NCBI GenBank assembly: GCA_947095585.1
Contig: OX352762.1
Location: 95,826,249-95,890,248, forward strand
Length of the DNA: 64,000 nucleotides
DNA from: Nephrocerus scutellatus
Taxonomy: Eukaryota > Arthropoda > Insecta > Diptera > Pipunculidae
Reading direction: 5' to 3'
The notes under the pieces were generated by a model. That model worked only from the letters and a program-made list of their open reading frames with translations, did no database searches and had not been told where the DNA came from. Positions 32,961 to 45,320 of the stretch are shown piece after piece (within the stretch, counting starts at the first letter, position 1; every line of letters starts with the position of its first letter). A program made the position numbers and the translations under genes.

Positions 32961-34375
32961 AGCAAAATCTTATGATGAGGATGAAAGAAGGAATCTCTAA
33001 ATTGGTTGGTACGTCTCAAGATAGGACTAATGGTAGACCCTTGGGCTCGAAATGTGGCACGGGTATTTCGGTTGGGCTTGGAGGATAGGCGTGATGCTTC
33101 TGGATACTTTTTTGAACGCCTCTTATGGGAAAGGCGATAAAATAGTGACAAGCAGGAAACATTCCTACGATGTTCAAACGATTCGATTATTTTCGCGATA
33201 TTTCCGTCACCAATAAGTTTTATCGCGCTGTTCTGAATTCTATCTAGGTAGTAGATGCAATGTGGTATTGTGGGCACCTGCCCAGACAATACAGTTGTAT
33301 TCAATATGCCTTGTAAATAATAGCCAGATCTGAGGGAGTGAAGTACATCTTGCACCGTTTTAGGAAATCTAAACATTTCGCAGTATTTTTAGCTGTGGCG
33401 AATATGTGGTCATTCCAAAGAAGCTTGTTGTTGACGCACATACCGACTATTGGGTGTTTTTCAGTTTCTTTGATGCAAAATCCATTCAAGGATAAAGGTT
33501 GGGGTTTGAATTCGCTTGGACGACAAAAGACAGCATCGGGTTTTGAAAGCGTTAAATTCCACTCTATTGTGTAGCCTCCACCTTGTTATGCAGTCAAAGT
33601 CAGAATTTAACGGGCTTAAAATGCGTGGTTGTTCAAGTTCCACTTGGGTTGAAGAGGGGCGTGCAGAAAGCGTGAACTAATATGAAAAGCTAAGAGTGAT
33701 GTCGTCAGCGAAAGAATGAATTGGATTAGAAGAAGCGGAGTGAAGATCATTAATGAAAATTAAATGAGCGTTGGAATTGAAGACGAGGCAGTATTTTTAA
33801 TTCGTTTTACGAATGTCCAAAAATTCATGCTACCTTTGAGATATTGAGGTATTTTTTGTCTTAGTTTTTGGTCACAGGACTAAGGTAGGCATTGCAATAA
33901 TTTCTGACTCGTCTAAATTTGGTTCGGTTTTCCACAGCTGGGTTTTTTTTATGTAACCGAAAGCATAGCTACCGGTTTTTAGAAGCCTCTTTACAGCTTA
34001 AATCATACCAAGGATTTTCCTTCGGTTTGACACACTTAGTCCTGGAAAGGATAAATTGCCTTGTACCCTCCTGGATTATGTTAGTGATCGTATAAGAAAT
34101 GGCATCCACACTACCATTGGCATTAACTGGCCGGTTAATATTCCTAAAAAATTGTTGATGCCATCTTAGTCGGCTTTCGTGTGTTACCATACTTTCCTTT
34201 AATGGGTTTTTTTAACTGCGTGGTTTAACAACGAGAAATTTGCTGATACTACACAATGGTCTGAAAAACCTAGAGGTGATGATACACTGACGGTGTATTT
34301 ATTAGGATGAGAGGTAAAAAACGAGTCAAAGGTATTAGCGTTATGACTGACAACGTCTTTAATATGCTTTAATAT
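32960..34375 (-). pseudogene. Jockey non-LTR fragment (EN end, RT thumb, C terminus)
   Basis: The minus strand, from high to low coordinates: FDSFFTSHPNKYTVSVSSPL then GFSDHCVVSANF (endonuclease end), NINRPVNANGSVDAISYTI and KENPWYDLSCK (pre-RT), DFDCITRWRLHNRVEFNAFK, MCVNNKLLWNDHIFATAKN and FLKRCKMYFTPSDLAIIYK (after motif C), then YYLDRIQNSAIKLIGDGNIA and EHRRNVSCLSLFYRLSHKR. The core RT motifs are deleted and frames are broken. Related + strand pieces lie at 51.4-51.9 and 54.1-54.4/56.0-56.2 kb. The junction with the BEL/Pao remnant is near 34375. Confidence 0.85.
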
Positions 34376-36235
34376 TAAAGGGACCGCAAAAATCGACTCC
34401 GCTTTTACTGAATGCAAGTGCTAAAGTGATGCGTTCTAGTGGTAGATCGCCCATGATCGGGTGGATAGTCTTAGCCTTCCGTCGAATGCATACTGGGTAG
34501 TTCCGGATTGATTTCTTCACTCGAGACCTCACAGCAGAAATACAGAATTTTTCTTTTATCAGATGCTCCGTCAAGGAATTTCCACTATGATGGTAATCGT
34601 GGTGTGTCTGGCGTTCAATCAGGTCAACTAAGTGGCATTTAAATAATATTATTGGATAGCGCTGGCTCTCTGGTAGATTGGCAAGAGAAAACCTTCGCCT
34701 TACGCGAAGAATGCCAATTGAATCAAGAATTGGCGTTAAGCGGATCAACCGCACCTTTTTCTTGGAAAAGTGTTTGATGTGTACAAGTGAGCTATTTCGG
34801 TTTTAAACGTTCGACGCTGCTGAAACCTGAAGATTTTTGCCAAGTTTCTTCAGCGATGAGAGAGCTGTTTTATGTATTTTCTTTTGGGTTTCGTCCTTCT
34901 CCTAGTGACATTCTTGTCTGATGTAAATTTTACAGCTGCCCTAAACTAGTTTCCTAGTGCAGGAGCATTAGCTTTCCAAGGAATGAGTGCGATATAACGA
35001 CTGTTTTTGGTGGGCGAATGTTTTTCGACAAATAATTTCTCGCAATATGAACCATCATCTTAATCATTGTTCTCTTTTTTGGCTGGCATATCTCAAAAAT
35101 CCATTATTGTTGACTCAGACTCCGAGAGTGTTGTGAAGCTCTACCTGGATCACCGGATACAATCCACCCACCAAGGTAAGTATTTTGTAGTAGGAGTCTA
35201 CCCTTCTTTCTATGCCAGGTCGTAACAATGTCGAGTATACCGATCCACCTAATAATAGTGGTATGTGTGCAGGTTTATGGAATTGATTATCTGCAAGTTG
35301 CTTGTCATATAAGGACTTCCAGGCGATGTGCATGGTTATGCTATATAAATGGCAGGTCCGTATGAATAAGCTTGAGTTTTATGCTAGCAATAGAATTGAC
35401 CGTTCCAATCTCTTCTCCTACTCCGATGACTTTAACCTGGGTTTGTTTTCTTGGCAATCGTCATTTTTGTACTAAATATTCGGAGAGGTAATTCGCTTGG
35501 CTGCTCTGATCTGGTAAGTAGCGAATATGTACGTCTTCATTGTTGATTAAGAGGGTTGCAGGTAGCAGCACATTAGAGGTAGTTTCAGATTCATTTTGAC
35601 ACAGGTAGGTGCTGTTGGTTGCTGGGGGCTCAGTCTGGATCGAACTTGGTTGAGGATGGATCGCAATGTTGCGAGGTCCTTGACAGATTTCATATTTAAG
35701 AAACTATTTCGATCTACAAGAAGAGCGATAGTCAAAACGATGTCCCACGCAAAATATTAAATTCTATGATCACGTAGTAAGATTTCCCGATTTTGGGAGC
35801 TCAGGAACTTTGGACAATCTGTTACTTTATGTTGCTCGGTGCAGGTGAAATACTTCATTATCTGAATCTGTGGTCGATGAGGTTTCGGGAGCTGGTTTCT
35901 TGACAGACTCGATCTTTGCTATCATCCTGTTCATCCTCTGTACGTTTAGAGGAGCTCTTCGATAAAAACTCCTTGATTTTGTAGATATGGCTGTTGCTGC
36001 CTCATACTTCGTCAAAAAGGCGGCAGCGGTTCATCCACTTAGGTCCATAATAGCGGCATAATTAGCCTTAATGGCACTCCAACGCCTATTTGCCTTGTTG
36101 TATTGCTTTGCTAGCGTTTCCGGGGTAAGCTCCTCTAATCCTAGCATTGTAAGGTTAACTCTAACCTCTTCCATTGGATAACGGCATCTTGGAATTTATC
36201 TATAACTTTCTCAATGTGGTTATTCATTCTGGTTA
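34376..36235 (-). pseudogene. BEL/Pao LTR retrotransposon remnant
   Basis: From high to low on the minus strand, separate short pieces look like a gag start (MEEVRVNLTMLGLEELTPET, about 36180), further gag (FLNMKSVKDLATLRSILNQV, about 35690), a protease-type stretch (HIPLLLGGSVYS, about 35260), and an integrase zinc-binding region with SLANLPESQRYPI, HHDYHHSG and NYPVCIRRKAKTIHP (34480-34700). RT and RNase H are missing, no LTR pair is visible, and stops and frameshifts are frequent. It is an old, internally deleted copy. Confidence 0.8.
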
Positions 36236-36599
36236 CTTTTTTTTTTACTCAAAGGACCACTTGTTAAAGGTAATATACTTTGTATTCGTTGGATATTTAT
36301 ACAAATTATTTGTAATAAATTTGCTTGCTCTAAGTTACTTAATAGTTGCTTAGTCTAGCTTACTGTAAATTAATTATTATGATTTTTGACCCATAAATGG
36401 GTGGTCGTTCTGTGGCCGATGCAGCAGTTTCATATTTCGTCATAAGTTCCTAATGCAGCGCAATCGGTAATTTAGCTGACGACTTAATTGTTTACTTTTG
36501 CACTTATATCGACGCAATATTGCTACAATTGGATTAAATGTTTTTTTCCTTAGAAAGTTACCATCTTTCACACGACCTATAGAGCTAAAATGTTGTAAG

Positions 36600-36840
36600 C
36601 AGTTAAGTAGTCTCGTATGGCGTTTTTGATATCCCGCGTGTGAAACGTATCATGAGTCTCGTCTGGCGCGTGTGATGCGTGCAAATGTAGTTTTTTCGGC
36701 TTCTTTTTAACCCACTTTCACACGTCCTATAGAGCTTAAATTTTGTGTGCGTGTGACGTTTATGGAACGTATGGAGCGTGTTGCATGTGTGACGCGTATG
36801 GCGTGTGTCGATGTATACATAAAAGTTTGTAACCGAGAAA
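36600..36840 (+). repeat. CpG-rich satellite fragment
   Basis: TATCCCGCGTGTGAAACG, GGCGCGTGTGATGCGTGC, TTTAACCCACTTTCACACG, TATAGAGCTTAAATTTTG and a final ACATAAAAGTTTGTAACCG match units of the block at 48.2-49.9 kb. Confidence 0.75.
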
Positions 36841-36904
36841 TGAATTTTTTACATTAACTTGTTTTATCACAGTTGCCAGGGTTAATTGATGTTACGTTAA
36901 CATT

Positions 36905-37193
36905 ATACGCCGTGGCTCAGTGGAAATGCGCATGGCTATTGAGCAGGAGGTTCGTGGTTAGAATCCACCAAAAAGTATTTTTCACGGTGTCCCACTTCTC
37001 GCGAATGGGTGACAAACATTCCGAGAGTAATAACTTATCACGGAAAGCTTCTCAATTCGCCGTTCGGTTCCGGCCTTGTATTGTAGGTCCCTTCCATTCT
37101 GTCCAAAAATATACATGCACAACAAAAATGGTCGCGACGAGTAAGGCCTTGGAACGCAACGGTCTGTCGCGCCGAATATTATTATTATTATTA
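36905..37193 (+). repeat. tRNA-derived SINE, copy 3
   Basis: Head CGCCGTGGCTCAGTGGAAATGCGC, diverged B box (GTTAGAATCC), body CACGGTGTCCCACTTCTCGCG and CTTCTCAATTCGCCGTTCGG, then GCGCCGAATATT and an (ATT)n tail. No clear target duplication was found. Confidence 0.88.
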
Positions 37194-37419
37194 ATGTTAC
37201 ACCACACCGACAACACTTTTTTGCAGCGAACTTAACCAGTGACACACTTCTCTTTTTCTTTTTCTTATCGAGCTCTAACAATGGAAAAAATTTAACGTTT
37301 TGACTTTTGCATTTTTCAACTTTTAAAGCAATGCTCGCACAACAGCGCTCTGTTGTATTTTAAAAACTTTTATTTAACTTTACTTGGCTGTCTTTGTCTG
37401 TTTTATTCGACTTCTTTGA

Positions 37420-37625
37420 GTCCCTTTTTAACCAACTTTCCCACGACCCACAGAGCTGTGAACAGCTTTGTCTCGTAGAGCATTTCTGAGAACCGCATGT
37501 GACGCGTGTCGCGTTTGGCTCTTTTGACGTGTGTAGAAGTGGAAATTATATTCAGCATCTTAATACGAAAACGTATGCTTGTGTCCATGTATACATAAAA
37601 GTTTGTACGCGAAAACCGAAGTTTT
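37420..37625 (+). repeat. CpG-rich satellite fragment
   Basis: TTAACCAACTTTCCCACGACC, CACAGAGCTG, CGCATGTGACGCGTGTCGCG and ATACATAAAAGTTTGTACGCG match the same family. Confidence 0.7.
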
Positions 37626-38232
37626 TTTGCATTTATACTCACATCGGTTTCATGAAATTTAGGTATGCCAGTATTTAGATACATTTGTGTGTACTGAAGT
37701 GAAGTGAAGCTGGTACACGGCGCCGAATTTCGGTACTGTACCGCTCATTTCGGTACAGACTATCACCTTAAGTATAAGCAATACATTTTTTCCTTAGTTT
37801 TATGAAATGAGGGGCCTTCGTTATATCATGCAGTTTTGGAAGATATCGTATTATTACCAATGGTATTTAGGCTGCCCAACAAAGTGGTGTTTTGCTTTTG
37901 ATGCAATTTTGTAAACATTTTTATACGACTATTGTGGCAGAAACAATAATTATCTTATCACCTAGAGTTCTTAGTACTGGCAATTTTTTGACTTATCACC
38001 TTAGTTCCAGAAAAATATACCTGCTATAATTAGAAGTGTATGCCATAATCTTTTAATATTTTTTATCTTTTAATCTCCCACAAAATAAAAACGAAAAAAA
38101 TATAAGGATTTCATTTTAAAAAAAATGGGTTAAATAAATGGCTATTTGTGTGAAATTGCAGAACACATTGAAATCCCATGGCACATAAATCCTTACATGT
38201 TGTTTAAAATTAAAATTACTTACGGAAATATA

Positions 38233-39403
38233 CACTTGGGTGCAAAAAATTCGCACATTGATAAATTTTCAACAAAAGTTCAAAAATATCAAAAAATCCA
38301 AGTTTTGCTTAATTTTCTTGAATGCAGATTCAAAGTCTATTTCAATACCTATCCAGTGGTGCCTTTTTTGTACTTATACCATGCCATCAAACGTATTTTT
38401 GAGGTCAAAATCTGAAGTATACGTTTTTTGTGAATTTCTCAGAATGAAAATTCGTTTTAAAAATAGAATTAAAACATGGAAATCAGCAAAACAACATTTT
38501 TATTAATAAGAAATATTCTCTCCTCTAGCCCGAATGACAGCTTCCATTCGATGTTTAATTGGATTCACCAAAGTTCTTACCAAATCTTGAGGCACCGCCA
38601 CACCCAATTCCTCTGCGATCGCTCTAGGAGACTCGTTGGAGCAATATTTCTGTTGGCTCGAACTCTTTTCTTCAGCTCGTCCCATAAATGCTCGATGGGG
38701 TTGAGGACCGGGCTTCGTGCTGGCCACTCCATAACAGGCACATCCACCTATTGAAGCCACTGGTACACTATACCAGCCGTATGCGGTCTTGCATTATCCT
38801 GCATGAACAGTTAGTTTTTACCAATAATCTTGGCAAAAGGTACGACGTAGTCCTCGAGTACTTCCTCGATGTACCATTTGATGGTATGTGCGCAGTAAGA
38901 TCACCTTCTCGAAGTTGACTTCTAACTGTCCACCGACGGACTTCGATTTCACGAACTTCTTAGAGCCGCTGCCCTAGTTGAACCGCATTCAAACTACGAT
39001 TGCGCAATGAAAGCGATCATAACGCTGTATTATAGCAAGAGGTCGGCCAGATCATTGTCGCTGTCCGAAGCTGCCAGTTTCTTGATATCTCTGCCATACT
39101 CCATACTGCCAAAGATGAATCGGCTAAAATTTAGTTGTCGAGCCACTTAACTTTGGTTCTTCCCCGCATCAATTAGTGCAACCACTTGAGCGGCTACCTC
39201 TGGTGTGGTATTAATTTTCTTGTCCCAGATGATGACGTAATCGATAGAAGACCGTTCAGTAAGTACAAAAAAGGTACCACTAGATTGGTGTTGAAATATA
39301 CTTTGAATCTGCATTAAAGAAAATTACACAAACACTGGATTTTTTTATATTTTTGAAATTTTGTTGAAAATTGATTAATGTGCGAATTTTTTGCACCCAA
39401 GTG
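38233..39403 (-). mobile_element. Tc1-like transposon with about 143-bp inverted repeats
   Basis: Starts CACTTGGGTGCAAAAAATTC and ends with the matching GCACCCAAGTG, each next to TA (38231-38232, 39404-39405). The inverted repeats extend about 143 bp inward (to about 38375 and from about 39261) with scattered mismatches. The minus strand keeps Tc1-type words such as NPIKHRMEAV and the reading across 38503-38760, but stops and frameshifts run through the transposase region, so the copy is inactive. Confidence 0.85.
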
Positions 39404-39930
39404 TATATTATGTCTCAGGAGTAGCCATTATAATATGAGTATTTATGTTCACAAAGCAGTTCACTCAAGCAAGCTTGCTTTGAAACGTATGTTAGGTATA
39501 AGTTTATACATGATTGTGTAGTGTTTCTAGTTACTATTGCTGGATTATTTGTGTTTTCCTTGGAGATCGACTTTGTGTCGTCTATAACTTAAGCTATAGC
39601 ATAGCTTAGTTTATGTTATTCGAGTTTTTATTTTATTTATATTCTACGAATTAAGTTGGAGAGCAATGTAAAATACATGTTGTCAACAGTTCACTTCCCG
39701 CGCTGTTTGCAGCAAATTACAACGTATATTCACTCATATTCACTCCCAAGTAATAATTCGTTTGCTTATAGGAAACATTTACTTGTGTCAAGCAAAATTA
39801 GAACTTTGACTTGGTTTGTTGAAGCAGCAAAATTTCGGAATATTATTACTTAAAAACTTTACGTTTTATTTTGAAACTTATCTTAAGAATTTCAAGATTT
39901 CTTTGATGAATTTTCTTTTTCCATGCTTCC
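39404..39930. other. Intergenic interval, nothing recognised
   Basis: AT-rich sequence without motif or repeat match in the window. Confidence 0.4.
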
Positions 39931-39934
39931 CACG

Positions 39935-40390
39935 CGCTTCTCGCGACACGTGTCAAAAGCGGGATATTAAAATGGTCCCCTGACATTGAGCCGCTCACAA
40001 AATGTCAGCCCTAAAGTCCAAAATAGCATTTTTTATATTCCGTGTGAGACGCGTGTAATGACATGTGAAATTTTGGTTTTTTCCACTTCTTTGAGGTCCT
40101 TTTAAACCACCTTCCACACGATTTAGAAAGCTGTATTTTTCTAGTGCCTAAGTCCAGAATAACGTTTTTCATATTCCGGTTATGACGCGTGTCGCATTTC
40201 GAGTGTGGCGTGTGTGATGTGGTAAATTCGCGTCATTTTCTCGTTTATTGAGGTCTTTTTTAACAACCTTTCACACGGTCTAGAGGACTTGTGGGCGGCT
40301 CAATATCAGAAGTCAATTTTGATAACTCGCGTTTGACAAGTGTCGCGAGTCACGTGCGACGCGTGTGATGCTGGGAAAAAAGAAAATACT
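39935..40390 (+). repeat. CpG-rich satellite, about three units
   Basis: Units with CGCGACACGTGTC, TATTCCGTGTGAGACGCGTG, CCACCTTCCACACGATTTAG, CGTGTCGCATTTCGAGTGTGG and GTGCGACGCGTGTGATGC. The family's ACATAAAACTTTGTACCTG end lies at 40447. Confidence 0.75.
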
Positions 40391-40449
40391 TTGAAATAGG
40401 CCCGACGTCAAAAAAATATATAATTTATGTATATATTCGATATTTACAT

Positions 40450-41286
40450 AAAACTTTGTACCTGAAAAACGAAGGACAAAGTTATAACTCATTTCTAACC
40501 TAACATCTAGATTACGATGTTTGCATTTCTGTGTTGCACATGCATTTCCGATAAATTTGACCGGTATATATTCTGTAGAAATGTGGATATTGCACTATGT
40601 CCGTAGGATTGACTTATTTTGTGCTAACTTACATGATTCTCTCCAAGGTTATCCTTTTATTGGTATAACCGGCATTGACAGCCTAATATTCTCAGTGCAC
40701 AGGTATTTTTGGAGATCCCTTTAGCGGCGTAACGCTAACTTGGAGTTAATGATAATACATATATGTACGAATAAATTATCAGTTATCTTTTCAGATCTTT
40801 CTCTCTACTACCCACTTTAACAGCCCAATTACTTGGTTTATTAATTACGAATGCCGTAGACACATATGGTCACAACATAAGTAAGAAATATGGATGTCTC
40901 TGTTATACAGATGCGCAAGACTACTTGATTAACTATTTTGCCTTATTATTCAGATAGGGTCTTGTTTCTGACGAAAGAGCGAAGGAAACACTTCATTTTC
41001 TTACAATTTTGCTAATTAATGCTAAAGAAGAACCCCACTCAGGCAAATAAAATATTTACCAGCAGAAAAATTTGCTTATACTTAATAGCTTGTATGCGTT
41101 TCACGTAACAACGTCAGAGTAACTTAACGAAATGTAAAAAAACTTCTACCAGTACGCATTATGTATTGAAATATCCTTTGAAAAATACAGATATTGTATG
41201 GGAATTATTTCGTATGAGGGAGTACTACAAAAAACAAAAATTTTTCATATAATTTCGATAATCGGAGATAAACTTTGACATTATAT
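40450..41286. other. Intergenic interval, nothing recognised
   Basis: AT-rich sequence with no family match. It borders the foldback-like element. Confidence 0.4.
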
Positions 41287-43608
41287 TATACTAGCTGATT
41301 ACCCGGCGTTGCCCAGGTACTTATTCATCCCAAGGGGTAGAAAAAATAATAATATCTACCTAAGGTAAAATAAGGTAAAATTGCAATTTTTAAAATTAAA
41401 TAAACATACATTAAATGAATTTAAAACAAAACTTGGTTGTATACAATGTTTTTAGTTTCCCTTCAAGAGCAAGAATAAATAAATTCTTAGGTCAACCTAA
41501 CCCAGAGCAAGTAAAACTAAGTTGTCCGTGGGAAAAACATGGCGATCTCAAATCTATACTCCGCAGTACTTAATAAACTGTCCGACATATTGATCGTCAT
41601 CGAAAACGCAAGTTTTACTGGAAATTGCAATTTCTTAAATTTAAAAGGTAGATCCGTCGAACTGAGTGCTATTCGTGGGATAAAAACTGTTTCACACTGT
41701 CCCCTTTCTGGCAAGATAGTCGCTTCAATTATATTGCCCGGCATCTCTTTTACGTACAGTCTTGTGCTGTTGCAAAGTTTTGGCGAGGACAGCTCTAGGG
41801 GGATGGGGTCGATAATGGAGGCGGGGTGGTGAACGATATTAGTGTCGATGCTATGGTTTTCGGGGTCGCTGAGTTGAATGGTGATGGTAAGACAGCTCTA
41901 GGGGGATGGGGTCGATAATTGAGGGGTGGAGGATGACCGATATTAGTGTCGATTCTATGGTTTTCGGGGTCGCTGAGTTGAATGGTGATGGTAAGACAGC
42001 TCTAGGGGGATGGGGTCGATAATGCAGGGGGCGGTGACCGATATTAGTGTCGATTATATGGTTTTCGGAGTCGCTGAGTTGAATGGTGATGGTAAGACAG
42101 CTCTAGGGGGATGGGGTCGATAATGAAGGGGGCGGTGACCGATATTAGTGTCGATTCTATGGTTTTCGGAGTCGCTGAGTTGAATGGTGATGGTAAGACA
42201 GCTCTATTGGGCTGGGGTCGATAATGCAGGTGGTGGTGACCGATATTAGTGTCGATTCTATGGTTTTCGGGGTCGATGAGTTGAATGGTGATGGTAAGAC
42301 AGCTCTAGGGGGATGGGGTCGATAATGTTGGGGGTGGTGACCGATATTAGTGTCGATTCTATGGTTTTCGGGGTCGATGAGTTGAATGGTGATGGTAAGA
42401 CAGCTCTAGGGGGATGGGGTCGATAATGCAGGCGGTGGTGACCGATATTAGTGTCGACTCTATGGTTTTCGGAGTCGCTGAGTTGAATGGTGATGGTAAG
42501 ACAGCTCTAGGGAGATGGGGTCGATAACGGAGGGGGGGTGACCGATATTAGTATCGATTCTATGGTTTTCGGGGTCGATAAGTTGAATGGTGATAGTAAG
42601 ATAGCTCTTGGGTGATGGGGTCGATAACGGAGGGGGGTGACCGATATTAGTGTTGATTCTATGGTTTTCGGGGTCAATGAGTTGAATGGTGATGGTAAGA
42701 CAGCTCTTGGTGGATTGGGTCGATAACGGAAGGGGGGGGGGGTGACCGAAATAAGTGTTGATTTGGCGACGAATTTGGGGGTGATGACATTTTCGCCCCT
42801 AATTCAAATTGTAAAAGTAGATTAGTAGCCGTATTTAATGGTTTTATTAAATTTACATCGATTTTTGAAATCTGCAGCTGAACTAATAAATTCGTTTTAT
42901 CCGGCTGTTTTTCAAAACTATCACATTTTCAACCGGTTGCGAGAAGGGGCCATTCTTGCTACTAAAAATGGAGACAACCACGAAATAAACAATTAAATAC
43001 TTGCCATGTTAATAGGTATAGTCACTGAATATATCTAACTGAGTTCCTTAACTAACTTAATTCGTCTGGATTGCCACCACATCGTTTTACAGTTTGATCT
43101 CCAATTATTTTACTACGGATTCTCGACTCGCCAAAACTTTGCAACGGCACAAGACTGTACGTAAAAGAGATGCCGGGCAATATAATTGAAGCGACTATCT
43201 TGGCAGAAAGGGGACAGTGTGAAACAGTTTTTATCCCGCGGATAGCACTTATTTCGACGGATCTACCTTTTAAATTTAAGAGATTGCAATTTCCAGCGTT
43301 TTCGATGACGATCAATAAGTCGGACAGTTTATTAAGTACTGCGGAGTATAGATTTGAGATCGCCATGTTTTTCCCACGGACAACTTAGTTTTACTTGCTC
43401 TGGGTTAGGTTGACCTAAGAATTTATTTATTCTTGCTCTTGAAGGTGAAACTAAAAACATTGTATACATCAAGTTTTGTTTTAAATTCATTTTATGTATG
43501 TTTATTTAATTTTAAAAACTGCAATTTTACCTTATAGGTAGATATTATTTTTTTTCTACCCCTTGGGTGAAAAAATACCTGGGCAACGCCGGGTAATCAG
43601 CTAGTATA
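41287..43608. mobile_element. Foldback-like element: inverted arms around a tandem array
   Basis: The left arm 41287-41787 and right arm 43127-43608 are inverted copies (about 500 and 482 bp, roughly 95% alike). Their outer ends are TATACTAGCTGATTACCCGG and its complement. Between them are a 101-bp tandem array (41788-42770) and about 350 bp of unique AT-rich DNA. The arms share an open frame on each strand (for example 41539-41832). No transposase is recognisable, so it would be non-autonomous. Its outer end TACTAGCTG resembles that of the repeat at 44631. Confidence 0.8.
41788..42770 (+). repeat. 101-bp G-rich tandem array, about 10 units
   Basis: GACAGCTCTAGGGGGATGGG recurs at 41788, 41891, 41995, 42096, 42197, 42298, 42399, 42500, 42600 and 42699 with small changes. 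Spacing is 99-104 bp, most often 101. Each unit also has ACCGATATTAGTGTCGAT, ATGGTTTTCGG and GAGTTGAATGGTGATGG. G-runs of 4-7 occur two or three times per unit, and a run of about 12 G lies near 42731-42742. Confidence 0.92.
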
Positions 43609-44630
43609 AAATATTTGTTACCGTAACACGAATGAATTATCCATTATCAAACCTAAAGAGTGATCTTACAAAATGCATATTACATTTCCTAGTTTGGTTT
43701 TATTGTAAAGCAATCTTTTTAATTTGGCTTTTATTGCACCATAAGGGAAATTGCATTTTCTAAATATTATATCCTCAGACTAAAGTTTAAAATATCTTTC
43801 TTCCGCTCTGCATTTGCTGCTACAATTACAGAGAAAAATTCGTAATAAAAAACACTGAAAGGTTTCACCAGAAGACGAACAACTTATTACCTGTTTCCGA
43901 AGAAACTTAAAACTAACCCCATAACCAAACACACACCCCCATCCCTCACCGCTCACCCCTCAGCGATAGAAAACAACATTAACTCCGACGTAAACTGTCT
44001 TACTGCATAATTTACGAAGCACCTGGGAATAACGCCAACATTAGAAACTGAAATTCAATTTCAAAGCGTCAGCGTGACTTTTAATGTTTAAAACCAACAG
44101 ATGAAGAAGCGACTAGCGAATGTAACAAACGTAAGAAATTAATTATGTGAGGAACTTTGCACTCACACAAAAAAATACCTCCCAAGGGTGCAGCTTACAG
44201 CGTGCTGTACGAACTTATAGTTGGAATTTTTTTTGTACAAAACGACTGACAAAACTAAGAGCAGGAAGTTCAAGTCGAAGCAAAAAAAATTGCATAGCAA
44301 AATATTTGCCCGATTGTCACAGTAGTAGGTTTTTTAACAGAGAACTGGAGAATTCAAGAACATTAACTTTGCATAGCAATTTGTTTGCGCTTTTGTCACT
44401 GTAGGAATTTTCCTTAAAGAGAACTTTAAAATTTTCTGGCAAATTTTACTTAAGCGAGCTTACGACGGAAGACAATAAAAATCATCTGTACTCTTGCGAG
44501 TCCCGTAATTTCGCCGGTCAGCTATCGAAACTAAAGTAGAGATTCATCGATTTATTAGTCGTGCTGTCACTATAACAATGTATCAAAAAGATATTTAAAC
44601 CGATCTGAACTGGGTTAGAAATTTATAAGA
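43609..44630. other. Intergenic interval, nothing recognised
   Basis: No gene or repeat match. The segment 44290-44400 has two GTCACAGTAG/GTCACTGTAG-type words about 70 bp apart (TTGCATAGCAA present twice), a weak local duplication. Confidence 0.4.
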
Positions 44631-45320
44631 TACTAGCTGTTCCCGGGCGCTTTGCTACCCGCACACATGAACCCCCGGTGTGACGGGAGTACTATAGCCT
44701 ATAACTTTCCCTCACCTGCCAATAATTTACGTTGACATTTTTTTAAAAATACGTTTGTAAATCTCATGTTAAAATTTTATCTTTTTCCCCTTCCATCTAT
44801 ACCTATAACTTTCCCCTACCTGCCAATAATATATCTTAAAAATTTCATAAAATTCAGTTTAAAAATGTGGCTGATATTAACATTTTAGTGACTCATGTGT
44901 ATAATATAAAAACAGTTATTTTGTGTAATAACGTTTTTTTACGATTAATTATAAATTTTATTTTTAATTTGGCGTCCTACGATGTATTCTTGCGCGTGTT
45001 GTAATGAAACTAAATAAATGTCAAAAATAGCCACCTACTATCTTGAAAACAGCACCATCTAACGGGTCCAAATTTCACAAAAACCCAAATAGCAATGAAA
45101 CAAACCTATGGTTAAAATCTGAAGTTCCTAAGATGCTTCTTTGCTGAGAAACAAAAAAACCGTTATATTTTGACAACAGTGCCACTTAGAGAGTTCAAAC
45201 CAAAACAAAAACCCAAACGGCTAAAATCATTATCTATGGTGAAAATTTCAACTTCCTGCGATGTCTGGTTCCTGAGAAAGGCAATCTCAAACAATACACA
45301 CACCATTTTTATATATTAGA
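44631..45320 (+). repeat. Dispersed repeat with TACTAGCTG end
   Basis: Starts TACTAGCTGTTCCCGGGCGC, followed by TTTGCTACCCGCAC, and ends TTTTATATATTAGA. Two internal segments resemble each other (CAAATTTCACAAAAACCC/CAAAACAAAAACCCAAACGG; CTATGGT). The start resembles the foldback outer end. No coding capacity. Confidence 0.55.

Noticed and set aside
33338..33574. 78-residue + strand frame
   Set aside because: Shadow of the antisense jockey fragment.
42731..42742. G-run as sequencing error
   Set aside because: It lies where every array unit has a shorter G-run, so expansion is plausible; its exact length should still be treated with caution.
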